Assembly: GCF_039545455.1 (NCBI RefSeq)
Contig: NZ_CP154467.1
Span: 806,001-870,000 of the forward strand
From: Brucella sp. BE17
GTDB lineage: Bacteria; Pseudomonadota; Alphaproteobacteria; Rhizobiales; Rhizobiaceae
Direction of reading: 5' to 3'
Length of the DNA: 64,000 nucleotides
The notes under the pieces were generated by a model. That model did not search any database. It worked only from the letters and a program-made list of their open reading frames with translations, and was not told the origin of the DNA. Every line of letters starts with the position of its first letter. The first letter of the stretch is position 1. Below, piece by piece: positions 9,574-19,993 of this stretch. The translations under genes and the position numbers were made by a program.

Positions 9574-10435
9574 CGTCGTCCTCATCCAGTTGGCTTAAAC
9601 CTGCTGTCGCCCGCATATAGATTGGATCGAAGGGGGCGTTCTGGCGAACCTCGAGCTTGCCAGCACGCACCAATTCAAGACTGGCTGCAAAGGAGCTTGC
9701 CAGCGCAGATGCGCGTTCCTGCGGCGACAACGCATAATCAACCAGAAAACCGTCGAGCGCGAACCAGTCGCCAACCGTACCGCCCAAGAGGCGCACCAGA
9801 GCCGCCCGCGCTTCTTTCAACGACCAGACCGCGCGTTTGGATATCTGCACATTGGTAACAGTTTGCCGCTGACGTTGCGAGGCATAAGCGGTCAGAAGAT
9901 CGTAAAGGGTTGCTGAAAAATGGCTGTTGCGATCCACCACCATCGCCTCCGGCATTCCCCTTGCAAAGACATCGCGCCCAAGCTGATCGCGGTTGACAAG
10001 CGTGGCGGCCGCGTCGCGCATGGCTTCAAGTCTTTTCAAACGGAATTGCAGCGAAGCCGCCAACTCCTCGCCTGTTTCGCCATCATCACCCTGCTGTTTG
10101 GGGATCAGTAATTTGGATTTCAGATAGGCCAGCCATGCCGCCATCACCAGATAATCGGCAGCAAGCTCCAACCGCAACGCCTGCGCACGTTCGATGAAGC
10201 TTAGATATTGTTCGGTCAGCGCCAGAACGGAAATACGCGCCAGATCGACACGCTGGTTGCGGGCCAGATGCAGCAGCAGATCAAGCGGGCCTTCAAAGCC
10301 CTGCACATCGACCAGCAATGATGGTTCGCTTTGCGCGCGTTCAGCATCATTTTGCCACAGCGTATCCATCGGCACGAGAGCACCGTCTTTAATGCCTGTG
10401 TTTATGCCTGATGCAGCCAAGCCCGTTTCCTTCAC
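9566..10435 (-). CDS. scpA: Segregation and condensation protein A
   Basis: Kleisin subunit that bridges the SMC heads. The protein has the family hallmark FEGPLDLLLHLARNQRVDL near residue 47 and the later segment ADYLVMAAWLAYLKSKLLIP. The 289-residue form begins with a GTG at 10435 without a clear ribosome site. An ATG at 10369 (MDTLWQND) would give 267 residues and is also plausible. The 3' end overlaps scpB, and nagZ ends 36 bp upstream, so nagZ-scpA-scpB appear co-transcribed. Confidence 0.94.
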   Translation of the reverse strand: MKETGLAASGINTGIKDGALVPMDTLWQNDAERAQSEPSLLVDVQGFEGPLDLLLHLARNQRVDLARISVLALTEQYLSFIERAQALRLELAADYLVMAAWLAYLKSKLLIPKQQGDDGETGEELAASLQFRLKRLEAMRDAAATLVNRDQLGRDVFARGMPEAMVVDRNSHFSATLYDLLTAYASQRQRQTVTNVQISKRAVWSLKEARAALVRLLGGTVGDWFALDGFLVDYALSPQERASALASSFAASLELVRAGKLEVRQNAPFDPIYMRATAGLSQLDEDDDV

Positions 10436-10471
10436 GTGACAAACGCAAGACAGTTTAGCGATTTTTATGAA

Positions 10472-11491
10472 TTAGGCTACGGCCTCGAACATGCCGTTGA
10501 ATTCGGCACGCAATTCTTCTTCATCCGAAAGATCAGGATCGCCGGCATAGACTTCTGCAAGTTCTGCGCGGCGCAGTGATTTTCCCTCAAGGAGTGGAAC
10601 ACGGGCGGCCACTTCGACCAGTTCTTCCATGACGCCCGCGCAATAGAGTACAATATCGCAGCCGGCTTCGATGATGCCTTCGGAAAGATCACCAAGGCTG
10701 CCGGACAATGCTTTCATCGAAACATCATCGCTCATGACCAGACCGTCAAAGCCGATCAAATCACGAATAATCGCGTCGATCACAGTCGGCGACAAGGTGG
10801 ATGGACGATGCGGATCGATACAGTCAAACACGACATGGGCCGTCATCGCCATCGGCAGCTCATTGAGCGCCCTGAACGGCACGAAATCATGTGCTACCAG
10901 CTCAGCGAGCGGCACATTCACGCGCGCCAGTTCCTTGTGTGTGTCGGCAAATGCCCGGCCATGGCCCGGCATATGTTTGACCACCGGCAGCACGCCGCCC
11001 GCAAGTAGACCTTCGGCGGCGGCACGGCCCATTTCTGCCACCTCATGCGGATTTTTTGAATAGGCGCGCGCACCGATCACATCATGCGCGCCTTCAATCG
11101 GCACATCAAGCACCGGCAGACAGTCCGCAGTCACGCCGACCTTCAACAGATCAAAAGCATGCAAGCGGGCATGAAGCCATGCTGCACGTAACCCGGCCTC
11201 GCGATCACGGGCAAAGATCGCACCAATTTCAGCGGCGGCAGGATAATTGGGAACCAGTGGTGGACGCAGGCGCTGGACGCGCCCCCCTTCCTGATCGATA
11301 AAAACCGGAGTTTGTTCATGCCCCGTCAATTCGCGAAAATGCGCGGTCAATTCCGTGACCTGTTCAAGACTTTCGACATTGCGCGCAAAGAGAATAAAGC
11401 CCCACGGTGTTTCATCCCGAAAGAAAGCCACCTCATCGGCTGTCAACTTTGTTCCCGATACACCGGCAATCCATGCCTTGCGCTGTTTCAT
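10472..11491 (-). CDS. nagZ: Beta-N-acetylhexosaminidase (GH3, NagZ)
   Basis: Cytoplasmic enzyme of peptidoglycan recycling that removes GlcNAc from anhydro-muropeptides. The 339-residue protein carries the NagZ signature KHMPGHGR (172-179) with its catalytic His-Asp loop, and the nucleophile aspartate D255 in MSDDVSMKA. The ATG at 11491 is chosen because GAGGA stands seven bases upstream; the ATG at 11509 has none. It is transcriptionally separated from the SPOR gene by a terminator and leads the nagZ-scpAB-tatABC series. Confidence 0.94.
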   Translation of the reverse strand: MKQRKAWIAGVSGTKLTADEVAFFRDETPWGFILFARNVESLEQVTELTAHFRELTGHEQTPVFIDQEGGRVQRLRPPLVPNYPAAAEIGAIFARDREAGLRAAWLHARLHAFDLLKVGVTADCLPVLDVPIEGAHDVIGARAYSKNPHEVAEMGRAAAEGLLAGGVLPVVKHMPGHGRAFADTHKELARVNVPLAELVAHDFVPFRALNELPMAMTAHVVFDCIDPHRPSTLSPTVIDAIIRDLIGFDGLVMSDDVSMKALSGSLGDLSEGIIEAGCDIVLYCAGVMEELVEVAARVPLLEGKSLRRAELAEVYAGDPDLSDEEELRAEFNGMFEAVA

Positions 11492-11564
11492 GCAAAAATC
11501 CTCGGTCATCTGATAAGATTGGATACGGTTTACCGCAACAAACTCGCGCTTGATAGTGCATAAG

Positions 11565-11593
11565 AAAAGGGCGGCTCGCGCCGCCCTTTTTTA
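11565..11593. terminator. Intrinsic terminator after the SPOR gene
   Basis: A 7-bp stem GGGCGGC / GCCGCCC has a 4-nt loop, with A4 on the left and T6 on the right. On the minus strand it would end the argS-SPOR transcript before nagZ. Confidence 0.8.
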
Positions 11594-11609
11594 TTTTGGG
11601 ATCAATTAT

Positions 11610-14450
11610 CTAACGCGTGACAAGACAGTCGCCACCTGCTGATTTCAGCCTTCCGCACAAAGCGCTGGCCTCTTCACGCGAACCGGCCTGGACGCGCACG
11701 CGGTAATAGGTGCCTTTGCCGGTAATGTCAGCGCGCTTGATGTCGACGCTGCGACCTCCGATCACGCTACCATATCTTTGAGCCATATTGGCGTAGGACT
11801 TCTGAGCCAGTTCGGCAGAGGGCTGCGAGGCAATCTGGATGAAATATCCACCGGCACCTGCAGCAGACGCTGTCTGTTGCGGCGCCGCTGCCTGATTTTG
11901 CGTACGCTGCGCAACAGAGCCCACTACATTGACCGGTTGATCGGCCGGACGTGACGGAATGACCGGGGCACGTGGTGCCGGAGCTGGCGTGCGCGTTGCA
12001 GGTTCCGCGGCTGCAGGCTGGCTTGCAACGCTTGCCTGTCCGGCATCGGCTGCCGCGATGGCACCTATTTCATCGTTACCTGCGGGAACAGAAGGCAGTG
12101 TATCATTGCTTGCAGCCTGCTGCTGCGGGCTTGCCGCCTGCGGCTGTGAGGACTGCGAAGGCACAATCGAGCCGTCTGAGCGAACAATCATGGTTTCGAC
12201 TTCGCGTGGCTGGACGAGCGGTGCATTGTCATCAGCGTCAGCTGCTTGCTGCGTTCCGTTATTTTCGAAATTGGCTGTGGAAATATCGACCGGTTCTTCG
12301 CCGGAACTGATCAGGGCCTTTTGTTCGGGGTTATTGGGCAAGGTTCCTGCCACGCGGTCATAAACAGCCTTATCCTGATTAGGAACGGTCGCACCACCCG
12401 GATTTTCCGGCTGTTGCTTGATCGGCTGATTATCGGCCTGAATAACAACCGGCTCGTCGGAACTGCCACCGATGAGTTGATAGCCGATACCGCCGATCAG
12501 GACGAGCACACCCGCTGCACTTGCCAGAATGAGACCGCGACGCCCCCTCACCGGACGGTCGCGATAAGCCGCAGCGGCTTCACCAAGCTCGTCCTCGGGC
12601 TGCATGACAGCACGCGCACCCAACTGGCCATCTTCGACATTCTGTGCGCCCGATGCCGCCCAATGATTGTAGAAATTATCCTCGCTACCGGTGGCTTCTA
12701 CAGCATTGTTGCGCGTTTGCCCCCGTGCTGAGAGCTGTGATCGCACATAAGCACCAGCCGCGGTTGCGCTAGCGGCTACCGCAGCACCAAGCCCCATAGC
12801 GGCACCAGCGGCTGAGCTACCGAGCGAGGCGCTTTCCGGTTTGCTTTCGGCTTGATAATAACCTGAAACGTTTTCCCGGAAGATATCCTCAAAAGCCTTG
12901 TCCGCCTCGCTTTGAGCACTGGACGAGGCTTGGCTATCGTCCAAACCGACCGTGTTGAACACCTCGGCAAACTCGGCTTCAAGATCATCAAGGCCCGTCG
13001 CCGCGTCCTCTTCATTGTCGTAATTGACTTCGGGTAAATCAAGCGAAAAGGTTTGCTCTACCTTGTTTTCAGCGACGCTGAGCGTTTCGACTTCCGGCGC
13101 TGGCGTGCTCGCCACACGCGGAGCGGAGAATTGGGAAAAAGCTGAAGAAGAGCGATAATCCTCATCTGCAAGAACGGCATGGGTATAGGTTCCTGGAGCA
13201 TCATCGCTGACATTACCGTCCCTGAGATTCAGATCGCTTTCATTGAAGAAATCATCTTCATTGAGACCGATATCCGAAAGCCCGGCGACATCCTCCTCAG
13301 TACCATCCACAGTCCCTGCGGAGGTCAATTCATCCGAATCAAGAGCAAAGGCCTCATCAAAAGAGAAATCCTCGCCTTCCAGACCCGATTCGCTCTGCAT
13401 GCCTGTCGACGCAAGCGATGATGCAAGAGCAGACGGCATCTGTCCGGCAATACCGGGCATAAAATTGCCGCGCTCATAATAGGAATTTTCCGTGGTTTCC
13501 AAACGGGCTACCGGTTCCTCATACGCCGAATCGGCTGTGATTTGCTCCTGCTGTTCGTCAAAAGTCAGATCATCAAGATTGAAGTTATCGAGAATCTGTT
13601 CATCAAAAGCGGGTTCATTTTCCTGCTGGAAAGAGACCTGTTGATTAGAAAAGGGGGCATAATCCCCACGGCCGAAAGAGGCGTTTTCCGGCACTTTTAC
13701 GGGGTTATAATCGTCTCTCGAAACATCGGCGTCAGGGTCTGCATATTCATTGAGAGCAGACTGCGTATCGTTATCGGATGGTTCATTGTTGAAAAGCAGG
13801 TTTTCCAGCTCGTCTTCCAGCGAAAGCGTCGGGCGGACGGCTTCTGGGCGGGATGGCGGGGTTTCGATCATACGATCATAAGCAGCCGATGCCGTATAAG
13901 AAACCTCATCGGCCTCATAATTTTCGCGGTAAGACGTCTCATCACCGGCGGCGGGCTGCGGGGAGTAAGAATCGCTCGAAGATGAATACTGCGTATAATC
14001 GAACCGCGAAACTGGCTCGGACGACCCCATATCTTCAAAGGCCGGAACCGAAGGCGCGGCAACTGGTGCTTCGTGATTAAGTTCGAGCTCTTCGCCCAGC
14101 GCAGAAAAAAGCTCATCGTCGTGGATTAACGGCTCTGCGGCGCGATGATATTCTTCATGGGGCGCGTCAAGAGGATCAACATCGTATTGCCTCTCTTGAG
14201 CGGCGGGTTCGGAATAATCGAAATTACCCAAAAGCTCATTTTCGAGATCAAGAGCAAGCGAATCGAACCCAGACTGTCCGTGTTGCCCCTCATCGGCATC
14301 ATGGACATTATGTGTTTCGCGCGCGTTCCACGCCTGATTGTTTCCAACAGGTGTGCCGAAATCGACGATGCGCGAAAGCTCCATCAGCGGATCGTCATCG
14401 TGCAGCGGACGCTCGCCGTAACTACGGGAATTTGCACTGCTGTCCGTCAT
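11610..14450 (-). CDS. Large SPOR-domain membrane protein
   Basis: Bitopic inner-membrane protein of 946 residues. About 630 cytoplasmic residues are very acidic and low in complexity. One membrane helix (GLILASAAGVLVLIGGIG, about 636-655) and a Gln/Ala/Pro-rich periplasmic linker follow. A C-terminal SPOR domain (about 867-946, beginning GGYFIQIASQPS) should bind denuded septal glycan strands. The acidic part repeats short amphipathic motifs such as LDLENELLG, LEDELENLLF and LDDLEAEFAEVF. It lies 125 bp downstream of argS; this argS-SPOR-nagZ-scpAB order is common in Rhizobiales. Role inferred: cell division or polar growth scaffold. Confidence 0.88.
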   Translation of the reverse strand: MTDSSANSRSYGERPLHDDDPLMELSRIVDFGTPVGNNQAWNARETHNVHDADEGQHGQSGFDSLALDLENELLGNFDYSEPAAQERQYDVDPLDAPHEEYHRAAEPLIHDDELFSALGEELELNHEAPVAAPSVPAFEDMGSSEPVSRFDYTQYSSSSDSYSPQPAAGDETSYRENYEADEVSYTASAAYDRMIETPPSRPEAVRPTLSLEDELENLLFNNEPSDNDTQSALNEYADPDADVSRDDYNPVKVPENASFGRGDYAPFSNQQVSFQQENEPAFDEQILDNFNLDDLTFDEQQEQITADSAYEEPVARLETTENSYYERGNFMPGIAGQMPSALASSLASTGMQSESGLEGEDFSFDEAFALDSDELTSAGTVDGTEEDVAGLSDIGLNEDDFFNESDLNLRDGNVSDDAPGTYTHAVLADEDYRSSSAFSQFSAPRVASTPAPEVETLSVAENKVEQTFSLDLPEVNYDNEEDAATGLDDLEAEFAEVFNTVGLDDSQASSSAQSEADKAFEDIFRENVSGYYQAESKPESASLGSSAAGAAMGLGAAVAASATAAGAYVRSQLSARGQTRNNAVEATGSEDNFYNHWAASGAQNVEDGQLGARAVMQPEDELGEAAAAYRDRPVRGRRGLILASAAGVLVLIGGIGYQLIGGSSDEPVVIQADNQPIKQQPENPGGATVPNQDKAVYDRVAGTLPNNPEQKALISSGEEPVDISTANFENNGTQQAADADDNAPLVQPREVETMIVRSDGSIVPSQSSQPQAASPQQQAASNDTLPSVPAGNDEIGAIAAADAGQASVASQPAAAEPATRTPAPAPRAPVIPSRPADQPVNVVGSVAQRTQNQAAAPQQTASAAGAGGYFIQIASQPSAELAQKSYANMAQRYGSVIGGRSVDIKRADITGKGTYYRVRVQAGSREEASALCGRLKSAGGDCLVTR

Positions 14451-14575
14451 GGCGTGTTCCTAACTCAAACCCTGGACGCCGCAAGACGTCCTACATTGCT
14501 TTTTAGCGAGGCAATATGGGCAAAAGTAGGCGATGGTCACCGCGCGGGTATCGAACGGTTGCAGAATGTTCGATC

Positions 14576-16333
14576 TCAGCGCATTTCCGTTGGGGCATCC
14601 GCACCGATTATCGTTAACCCGGACGTCAGCACTTCAGAAACAACCTTTACCAGCCCTAGCCTGGCTAACGACAATTCTGGATCGTTAACCTTAATAAAAC
14701 GTAAGTCTGGATTTTCGGTGCCCTTATTCCACTGCGAATGCAACGCGCTTGCAAGGTCATAGAGGTAAAATGCAAGCCGGTGCGGCTCCTGATGCAGGGC
14801 TGCCGTTTCGATCAGACGCGGATATTCAGCAAGTTTGCGTACCAGCGCAATTTCGCTCTCATCCGTGAGTTTCTCGAATTGTGCAGCCATAGCTGCGCGA
14901 TCCAGATCAGCCAATCCGATCTGCTCGACAGCCTGACGCAGCACCGAATGACACCGAGCAGACGCATATTGCACGTAGAAAACCGGATTGTCCTTCGACT
15001 GCTCGGTTACCTTGGCGAAATCAAAATCGAGTGGCGCATCATTCTTGCGGTAAAGCATCATGAAACGAACTGGATCGCGCCCCACTTCATCCACCACATC
15101 GCGCAGAGTTATGAACTCACCCGAACGCTTCGACATGCGTACCGGCTCGCCGTCGCGAAACAGTTTGACCAGCTGGCACAGAAGAACGGTCAGCTTGGCC
15201 TTGCCGTCGGATACGGCACGCGCAACGGCTTCGAGACGCTTCACATACCCACCATGATCAGCACCAAGCACATAAATCATCTCATTGAAGCCACGGTCGT
15301 ACTTGTCCTTGAAATAGGCAACGTCAGCAGCAAAATAGGTGAAGGAACCGTCCGACTTCATCAGGGGACGGTCGATGTCGTCACCCACTTCGGTCGAGCG
15401 GAACAGGGTCTGTTCACGGTCTTCCCATTCTTCAGGTAACTGGCCCTTGGGTGGCGGCAGCTTGCCCTTGTAGACATGGCCCTTCAACGTCAGATCGTTG
15501 ATCGCATTGCGGATAGCCCGCGCCCGATCCGCATGCAGCGTGCGCTCGGAATAAAACACGTCGTGATGCACGTTAAGCGCTTCAAGATCGGCGCGAATCA
15601 TCACCATCATGGCGTCGATGGTGCGATCCTTGACGATCGCAAATGCTTCATCTTCCGGCATCTGGTTGAGGCCGCGGCCAAACTCATCGGCCAGCGCCTT
15701 ACCAACCGGCACCAGATAATCACCCGGATAAAGCCCCGCCGGAATTTCGCCGATCTCTTCACCAAGCGCCTCGTTATAGCGAAGCATGACGGAACGCGCG
15801 AGAATGTCGATCTGCGCGCCAGCATCGTTGATGTAATACTCCTTGACGACGTCATAGCCCGCGAATTTCAGAAGATTCGCAAGCACATCGCCGACAACGG
15901 CTCCCCGGCAGTGGCCGACATGCATTGGGCCGGTCGGGTTGGCGGAAACATATTCAACATTAACCCTTGTGCCCTGACCGAACTGCGAGCGCCCGAAATC
16001 CGTGCCTGCATTCAGCATGGCGGCAAGCTCGCGCTGCCAGTATCCAGCCTTGAGGCGAAGATTGATAAAGCCGGGCCCTGCGACATCCACCGTCTCGACA
16101 TCGCTGTCATTCTTCAACGCTTCAGCAATGCGGACTGCCAGCTCGCGTGGATTCTGACCGACAGATTTTGAAAGCACCATCGCCGCATTGGTCGCGATAT
16201 CGCCATGAGACGCATCGCGCGGCGGCTCGACACTAACACGCGCGAGTTCAAGAACACTTCCGTCTTTTTGTTTTATATCAATCTCTTGCAGCGTTTTTTT
16301 AATACGTGCGTCGAAATCTGCAAAGATATTCAT
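14576..16333 (-). CDS. argS: Arginyl-tRNA synthetase
   Basis: Class I synthetase that charges tRNA-Arg, 585 residues. The HIGH-type motif appears as [15 protein letters not shown] (around 130-144) and the KMSKS-type motif as RMSKRSGEF (around 404-412). The anticodon-binding DALR domain is at the C-terminus ([14 protein letters not shown] onward). The start [15 protein letters not shown] at 16333 matches the family's N-terminal tRNA-recognition domain. dgt lies 118 bp upstream on the same strand. Confidence 0.96.
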   Translation of the reverse strand: MNIFADFDARIKKTLQEIDIKQKDGSVLELARVSVEPPRDASHGDIATNAAMVLSKSVGQNPRELAVRIAEALKNDSDVETVDVAGPGFINLRLKAGYWQRELAAMLNAGTDFGRSQFGQGTRVNVEYVSANPTGPMHVGHCRGAVVGDVLANLLKFAGYDVVKEYYINDAGAQIDILARSVMLRYNEALGEEIGEIPAGLYPGDYLVPVGKALADEFGRGLNQMPEDEAFAIVKDRTIDAMMVMIRADLEALNVHHDVFYSERTLHADRARAIRNAINDLTLKGHVYKGKLPPPKGQLPEEWEDREQTLFRSTEVGDDIDRPLMKSDGSFTYFAADVAYFKDKYDRGFNEMIYVLGADHGGYVKRLEAVARAVSDGKAKLTVLLCQLVKLFRDGEPVRMSKRSGEFITLRDVVDEVGRDPVRFMMLYRKNDAPLDFDFAKVTEQSKDNPVFYVQYASARCHSVLRQAVEQIGLADLDRAAMAAQFEKLTDESEIALVRKLAEYPRLIETAALHQEPHRLAFYLYDLASALHSQWNKGTENPDLRFIKVNDPELSLARLGLVKVVSEVLTSGLTIIGADAPTEMR

Positions 16334-16451
16334 TGTCTATCCTGCCAGGCTTTTCGCGATGATCGTGGTGCGATCCTGCGCGTCGGCTCATCAAAAAATA
16401 GCGGAGCTTTCGTCGCCCAACGGCTTCGAAACCCGCTTCGTCCCGCTCCGA

Positions 16452-17678
16452 TTAAGCTAAATCGGGTGTATGGTCAAACAATCGTCGATGTTCACGCACG
16501 GCATAATTATCCGTCATACCGGCGAGGTAGTCGGCGATTTGCCGGGCGCGCGCGGCCTCATCCAGCGTCTCGCAGCCCGTGCGCCATTCAGCTGGCATGA
16601 CCGTGGGGTCGGCGAAACAGGCATCAAAAAGATCGAGCACAATCCGGTCTGCCGCATGACGGCGCACCACGACGCTGTCATGGAAGTAAAGGTTCTTGAA
16701 CAAAAAGCGCTTCAGCGTCTTCTCGTCCTCGCGCATGGGGTCAGAAAAGGCGATCAGGCTGCGATGCTGGTCGCGCACCTCCTCCACACTTTGCGGATTT
16801 TCTTCGTTTAACCGCCTCTGCGATTCCCTTATCACATCCTCGACCATCACGGTAATCTGGCGGCGTACCAGTTCATGGCCGGTGCGCACCTTATCAAGGC
16901 CCTGATAACGGTCGCGCACGATGTCGAGCAAGCGTTTTGTCAGCGGCACCGCGTCGAGCGCCTCGACCGTCAACAGGCCGGAACGCAAACCGTCATCAAT
17001 GTCATGCGCATTATAGGCAATATCATCAGCAATCGCTGCGCATTGCGCCTCCAGGCTTGCAAACTGTTCGAGTTGCAGATCATAGCGTTGGTTGAAATCG
17101 ACAATAGGCTGCGGCACGGCAATTTCCGGATGTGCAGCATAAGGTCCCCGCAGTGGGCCATTATGCTTAACCAGCCCCTCCAGCGTTTCCCACGAGAGAT
17201 TGAGCCCGTCGAAATCGGCATAGCGATGTTCCAGCTTGGTAACGAGGCGCAGCGACTGGGCGTTATGATCGAAACCACCATAGTCCTTCATGCGCGTGTT
17301 CAGTGCTTCCTCGCCGGTGTGTCCGAAAGGCGTATGGCCGAAATCGTGAACAAGTGCCACCGCTTCGGCCAGGTCTTCATCAAGCCGCAAAGCCCGCGCC
17401 AGAGCCCGCGCTATCTGCGCCACCTCGATGGTGTGCGTTAGCCGTGTGCGATAATGATCGCCTTCATGCGCGATGAACACTTGCGTCTTGTGCTTGAGGC
17501 GACGAAAGGCGGTGGAATGAATGATACGGTCGCGGTCCCGCTGAAAGGGGGTGCGCGTCATGCTTTCGGGTTCTGCGACCTGCCGTCCCCGGCTTGAGGC
17601 GGGATCACAGGCATAGGCAGCACGCTCACGATAACCGAAGCCTATTCCTTCAAGCGGTTTAGGGGAATCTTGCGACAT
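16452..17678 (-). CDS. dgt: Deoxyguanosinetriphosphate triphosphohydrolase-like protein
   Basis: HD-domain enzyme of the dGTPase type 2 family that hydrolyses dNTPs to nucleoside and triphosphate. The 408-residue protein shows the HD metal ligands H82 (RLTHTIEVA), H111-D112 ([13 protein letters not shown]) and a downstream Asp in the segment [14 protein letters not shown]. An [20 protein letters not shown] segment at 47-66 is also typical. It is divergent from the A-type Fe-S carrier gene, with about 140 bp between them. Confidence 0.92.
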   Translation of the reverse strand: MSQDSPKPLEGIGFGYRERAAYACDPASSRGRQVAEPESMTRTPFQRDRDRIIHSTAFRRLKHKTQVFIAHEGDHYRTRLTHTIEVAQIARALARALRLDEDLAEAVALVHDFGHTPFGHTGEEALNTRMKDYGGFDHNAQSLRLVTKLEHRYADFDGLNLSWETLEGLVKHNGPLRGPYAAHPEIAVPQPIVDFNQRYDLQLEQFASLEAQCAAIADDIAYNAHDIDDGLRSGLLTVEALDAVPLTKRLLDIVRDRYQGLDKVRTGHELVRRQITVMVEDVIRESQRRLNEENPQSVEEVRDQHRSLIAFSDPMREDEKTLKRFLFKNLYFHDSVVVRRHAADRIVLDLFDACFADPTVMPAEWRTGCETLDEAARARQIADYLAGMTDNYAVREHRRLFDHTPDLA

Positions 17679-17821
17679 TGCGATAGACCCTTCACTGTAA
17701 TATGATTACGCACAAATATTGACTTCCAATGATTGCGTTCATAGCTATCAGAGGAAGATGAAGGCAAGTCGGCGGTTGCGGGAATTATCCCGATTATCGC
17801 CCCTCCAAGCGGATGAGACCG

Positions 17822-18148
17822 ATGACAGACATTACCGTTTCTGATTCCGCCGCCAAGCGGATCGCTAAAATTTTGAGCACCGAACCGGACAAGACTGCGC
17901 TTCGCGTTTCTGTCGAGGGCGGCGGTTGCTCAGGTTTTTCTTATAAGTACGATCTCGTCAACGATGAGACGCAGGACGATATCGTGATCGAAAAGCTTGG
18001 CGCCAAAGTGCTGATTGATTCGATCTCGGTTCCCTATATGGACGGCTCCGAAATCGACTTCGTCGACGATCTGATGGGACAGTCGTTCCAGATCCGCAAT
18101 CCGAATGCCACGGCGTCCTGTGGCTGCGGTACCAGTTTCGCACTCTGA
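17822..18148 (+). CDS. erpA: A-type iron-sulfur carrier protein (ErpA/HesB family)
   Basis: Delivers Fe-S clusters from the SUF scaffold to target enzymes. The 108-residue protein has the three ligand cysteines C36 (GGGCSGFSY), C100 and C102 (ASCGCGTSF). The start MTDITVSDSA at 17822 fits the family; an ATG three codons earlier is possible. It is a single gene with its own terminator, about 28 kb from the suf operon. It is the only A-type carrier visible in the window. ErpA versus SufA/IscA cannot be settled from one sequence. Confidence 0.88.
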   Translation: MTDITVSDSAAKRIAKILSTEPDKTALRVSVEGGGCSGFSYKYDLVNDETQDDIVIEKLGAKVLIDSISVPYMDGSEIDFVDDLMGQSFQIRNPNATASCGCGTSFAL

Positions 18149-18169
18149 TTTACAGCAAATCGACAAAAC

Positions 18170-18195
18170 GCGGGCGGCTTTTCAGCCGCCCTTTT
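18170..18195. terminator. Intrinsic terminator after erpA
   Basis: An 8-bp stem GGGCGGCT / AGCCGCCC has a TTTC loop and is followed by TTTTC. It lies between convergent genes and probably serves both. Confidence 0.8.
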
Positions 18196-18201
18196 CTTTG
18201 A

Positions 18202-18906
18202 TCAGACTTTGATGGAAGATACTGTGGCATCGATATGATCGATCAGCGCATCCGCAAGGCCCAGCCGACCGGCGAGCATATCAAGATAGCCGCGCTCGGC
18301 ACGACTGTCTGGATCGACGGCGAGACGCGATGCGGTATAAAGCTCGACTTTCTGCTCTTCCGTAACGGCTGCCGCCACCAATGCGTCTATATCGACCGGG
18401 TCGGCCAGTTCCTTGGCAAAAAAAGCTTCCGCTTCATCATCAAGACCTGAAATCTGCACTTTTTCCATAATGCGCGCACGCTCGGCATCATCAATGTGAC
18501 CATCGGCCTTGGCGGCGGCAATCATTGCCTGCACCAGAGTGAGAGCAAAACTGTTGCTCATGGCTGGCGATTGCGGGCTGAAAGGGGAATCGTCCGGCGG
18601 CGGCAGAAGTTCCGGCTCGCGGGCTACAGACTGTTCGGCGCTCTGAGGTGCCTGGCCGGATTTGTAATTCTTGTAAGCAAGATAACCAAGTCCAGCAATG
18701 GCAGCAATTCCGCCGACGGTTGCAACATTTCCAGCAAGCTTCCGTCCAGTCTTTGTACCGAGAACGGCGGCCGCGATCGCACTCGTCGCCAGTGGATTTT
18801 TCTTGGCGAGTTCGGTGGCCTGCCCTGCCCTGTCACGGACGCTTCCCACACCACCCGGCATTTGTGCGCCCAGAAACTGGTCGAGAAGTTTTTTGGCGTC
18901 GAACAT
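18202..18906 (-). CDS. DUF533 / TerB-like membrane protein
   Basis: A 234-residue protein of the DUF533 family (TerB-like C-terminus). The N-terminal half holds a hydrophobic Gly/Ala stretch (VATVGGIAAIAGLGYLAY, about 61-78). The C-terminal half is a helical TerB-type domain with the acidic signature AKADGHIDDAERARI, a possible metal site. The start at 18906 (MFDAKKLLDQFLG) has AGGAGACAGGA directly upstream; the longer open frame is not supported. Function unknown; the family is linked by name only to tellurite resistance and stress. Confidence 0.85.
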   Translation of the reverse strand: MFDAKKLLDQFLGAQMPGGVGSVRDRAGQATELAKKNPLATSAIAAAVLGTKTGRKLAGNVATVGGIAAIAGLGYLAYKNYKSGQAPQSAEQSVAREPELLPPPDDSPFSPQSPAMSNSFALTLVQAMIAAAKADGHIDDAERARIMEKVQISGLDDEAEAFFAKELADPVDIDALVAAAVTEEQKVELYTASRLAVDPDSRAERGYLDMLAGRLGLADALIDHIDATVSSIKV

Positions 18907-19156
18907 TCCTGTCTCCTGTCTGGCTTCAATAAGCAGGAAATAGGAATACAAATCCGGCAATACAAATCCCCTTGTTGCGAATTTTAAAGCGTTGTGCATT
19001 TTATTGTATTCAGCAAACACGTTTAAGTTTTTATTGTTTCATGCGTCGCTCCAAACCGGTTCCCACTTTGGCGAGGCGTGTTTTAGAGAATATGATTGCT
19101 GTGATGTGCGCCAAGCGCCGCTTGCCCTCATTTGCGTGAGCGCCTAATCATAGGCC

Positions 19157-19939
19157 ATGAAAATTTCGACATGGAACATCAACGGCGTCAAAGCGCGCAT
19201 CGATAATCTTCAGCATTGGCTCAAAGAGTCCGATCCGGATATCGCCTGCTTGCAAGAAATCAAATCGGTCGACGAGCAGTTTCCCCGTCTTGAAATCGAA
19301 GCGCTGGGATATCACGTCGAAACCCACGGCCAAAAAGGTTTTAACGGCGTTGCTCTGCTGTCGAAAAAATCCCCCGATGAGATCAATCGCGGTCTCGATG
19401 GCGACGATATGGACGAACAGGCGCGCTTTATCGAAGGCGTCTATTCAACTGATAAAGGCGTTATTCGCATCGTTTCTCTCTATTTGCCAAACGGCAACCC
19501 CATCGATACTGAAAAATTCCCCTATAAGCTCTCATGGATGCAACGCCTGGAAAGATGGGCGCAACACCGTCTCGCTCTTGAAGAGCCATTGATTCTGGCC
19601 GGTGACTACAACGTCATTCCGGAACCGCAGGATGCAAAAAATCCACAGAACTGGCTTGGTGACGCGCTGTTTCAGCCGCAGTCACGCCAAGCCTTCAGAA
19701 GGCTGGAAAATCTTGGTTTCACTGACGCCATCCGCGCCACGACCGATGATAACGGACTTTATTCTTTCTGGGATTATCAAGCGGGTGCATGGCAGAAAAA
19801 CAACGGCATCCGCATTGATCACCTGATGCTGTCGCCAGAAGCTGCCTGTCATTTTCAATCGGTAGAAATTGAAAAACATGTACGCGGCTGGGAAAGACCA
19901 TCGGATCACGTGCCTGTGACGGTCACTCTGTCTTTATAA
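19157..19939 (+). CDS. xthA: Exodeoxyribonuclease III / AP endonuclease
   Basis: Cuts DNA at abasic sites and trims 3' ends in base-excision repair. The 260-residue protein starts MKISTWNINGVKAR, with N8 and E34 (CLQEIK) of the exonuclease-endonuclease-phosphatase fold. LAGDYNVIPEPQD sits in the centre and the terminal catalytic SDHVPV motif near residue 252. It is monocistronic and faces exoR, which is transcribed toward it. Confidence 0.95.
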   Translation: MKISTWNINGVKARIDNLQHWLKESDPDIACLQEIKSVDEQFPRLEIEALGYHVETHGQKGFNGVALLSKKSPDEINRGLDGDDMDEQARFIEGVYSTDKGVIRIVSLYLPNGNPIDTEKFPYKLSWMQRLERWAQHRLALEEPLILAGDYNVIPEPQDAKNPQNWLGDALFQPQSRQAFRRLENLGFTDAIRATTDDNGLYSFWDYQAGAWQKNNGIRIDHLMLSPEAACHFQSVEIEKHVRGWERPSDHVPVTVTLSL

Positions 19940-19993
19940 TCTTAACAAAAATCTGAATTTATTATTTCAATGAGTTGATTTTATTGAAAAGAA

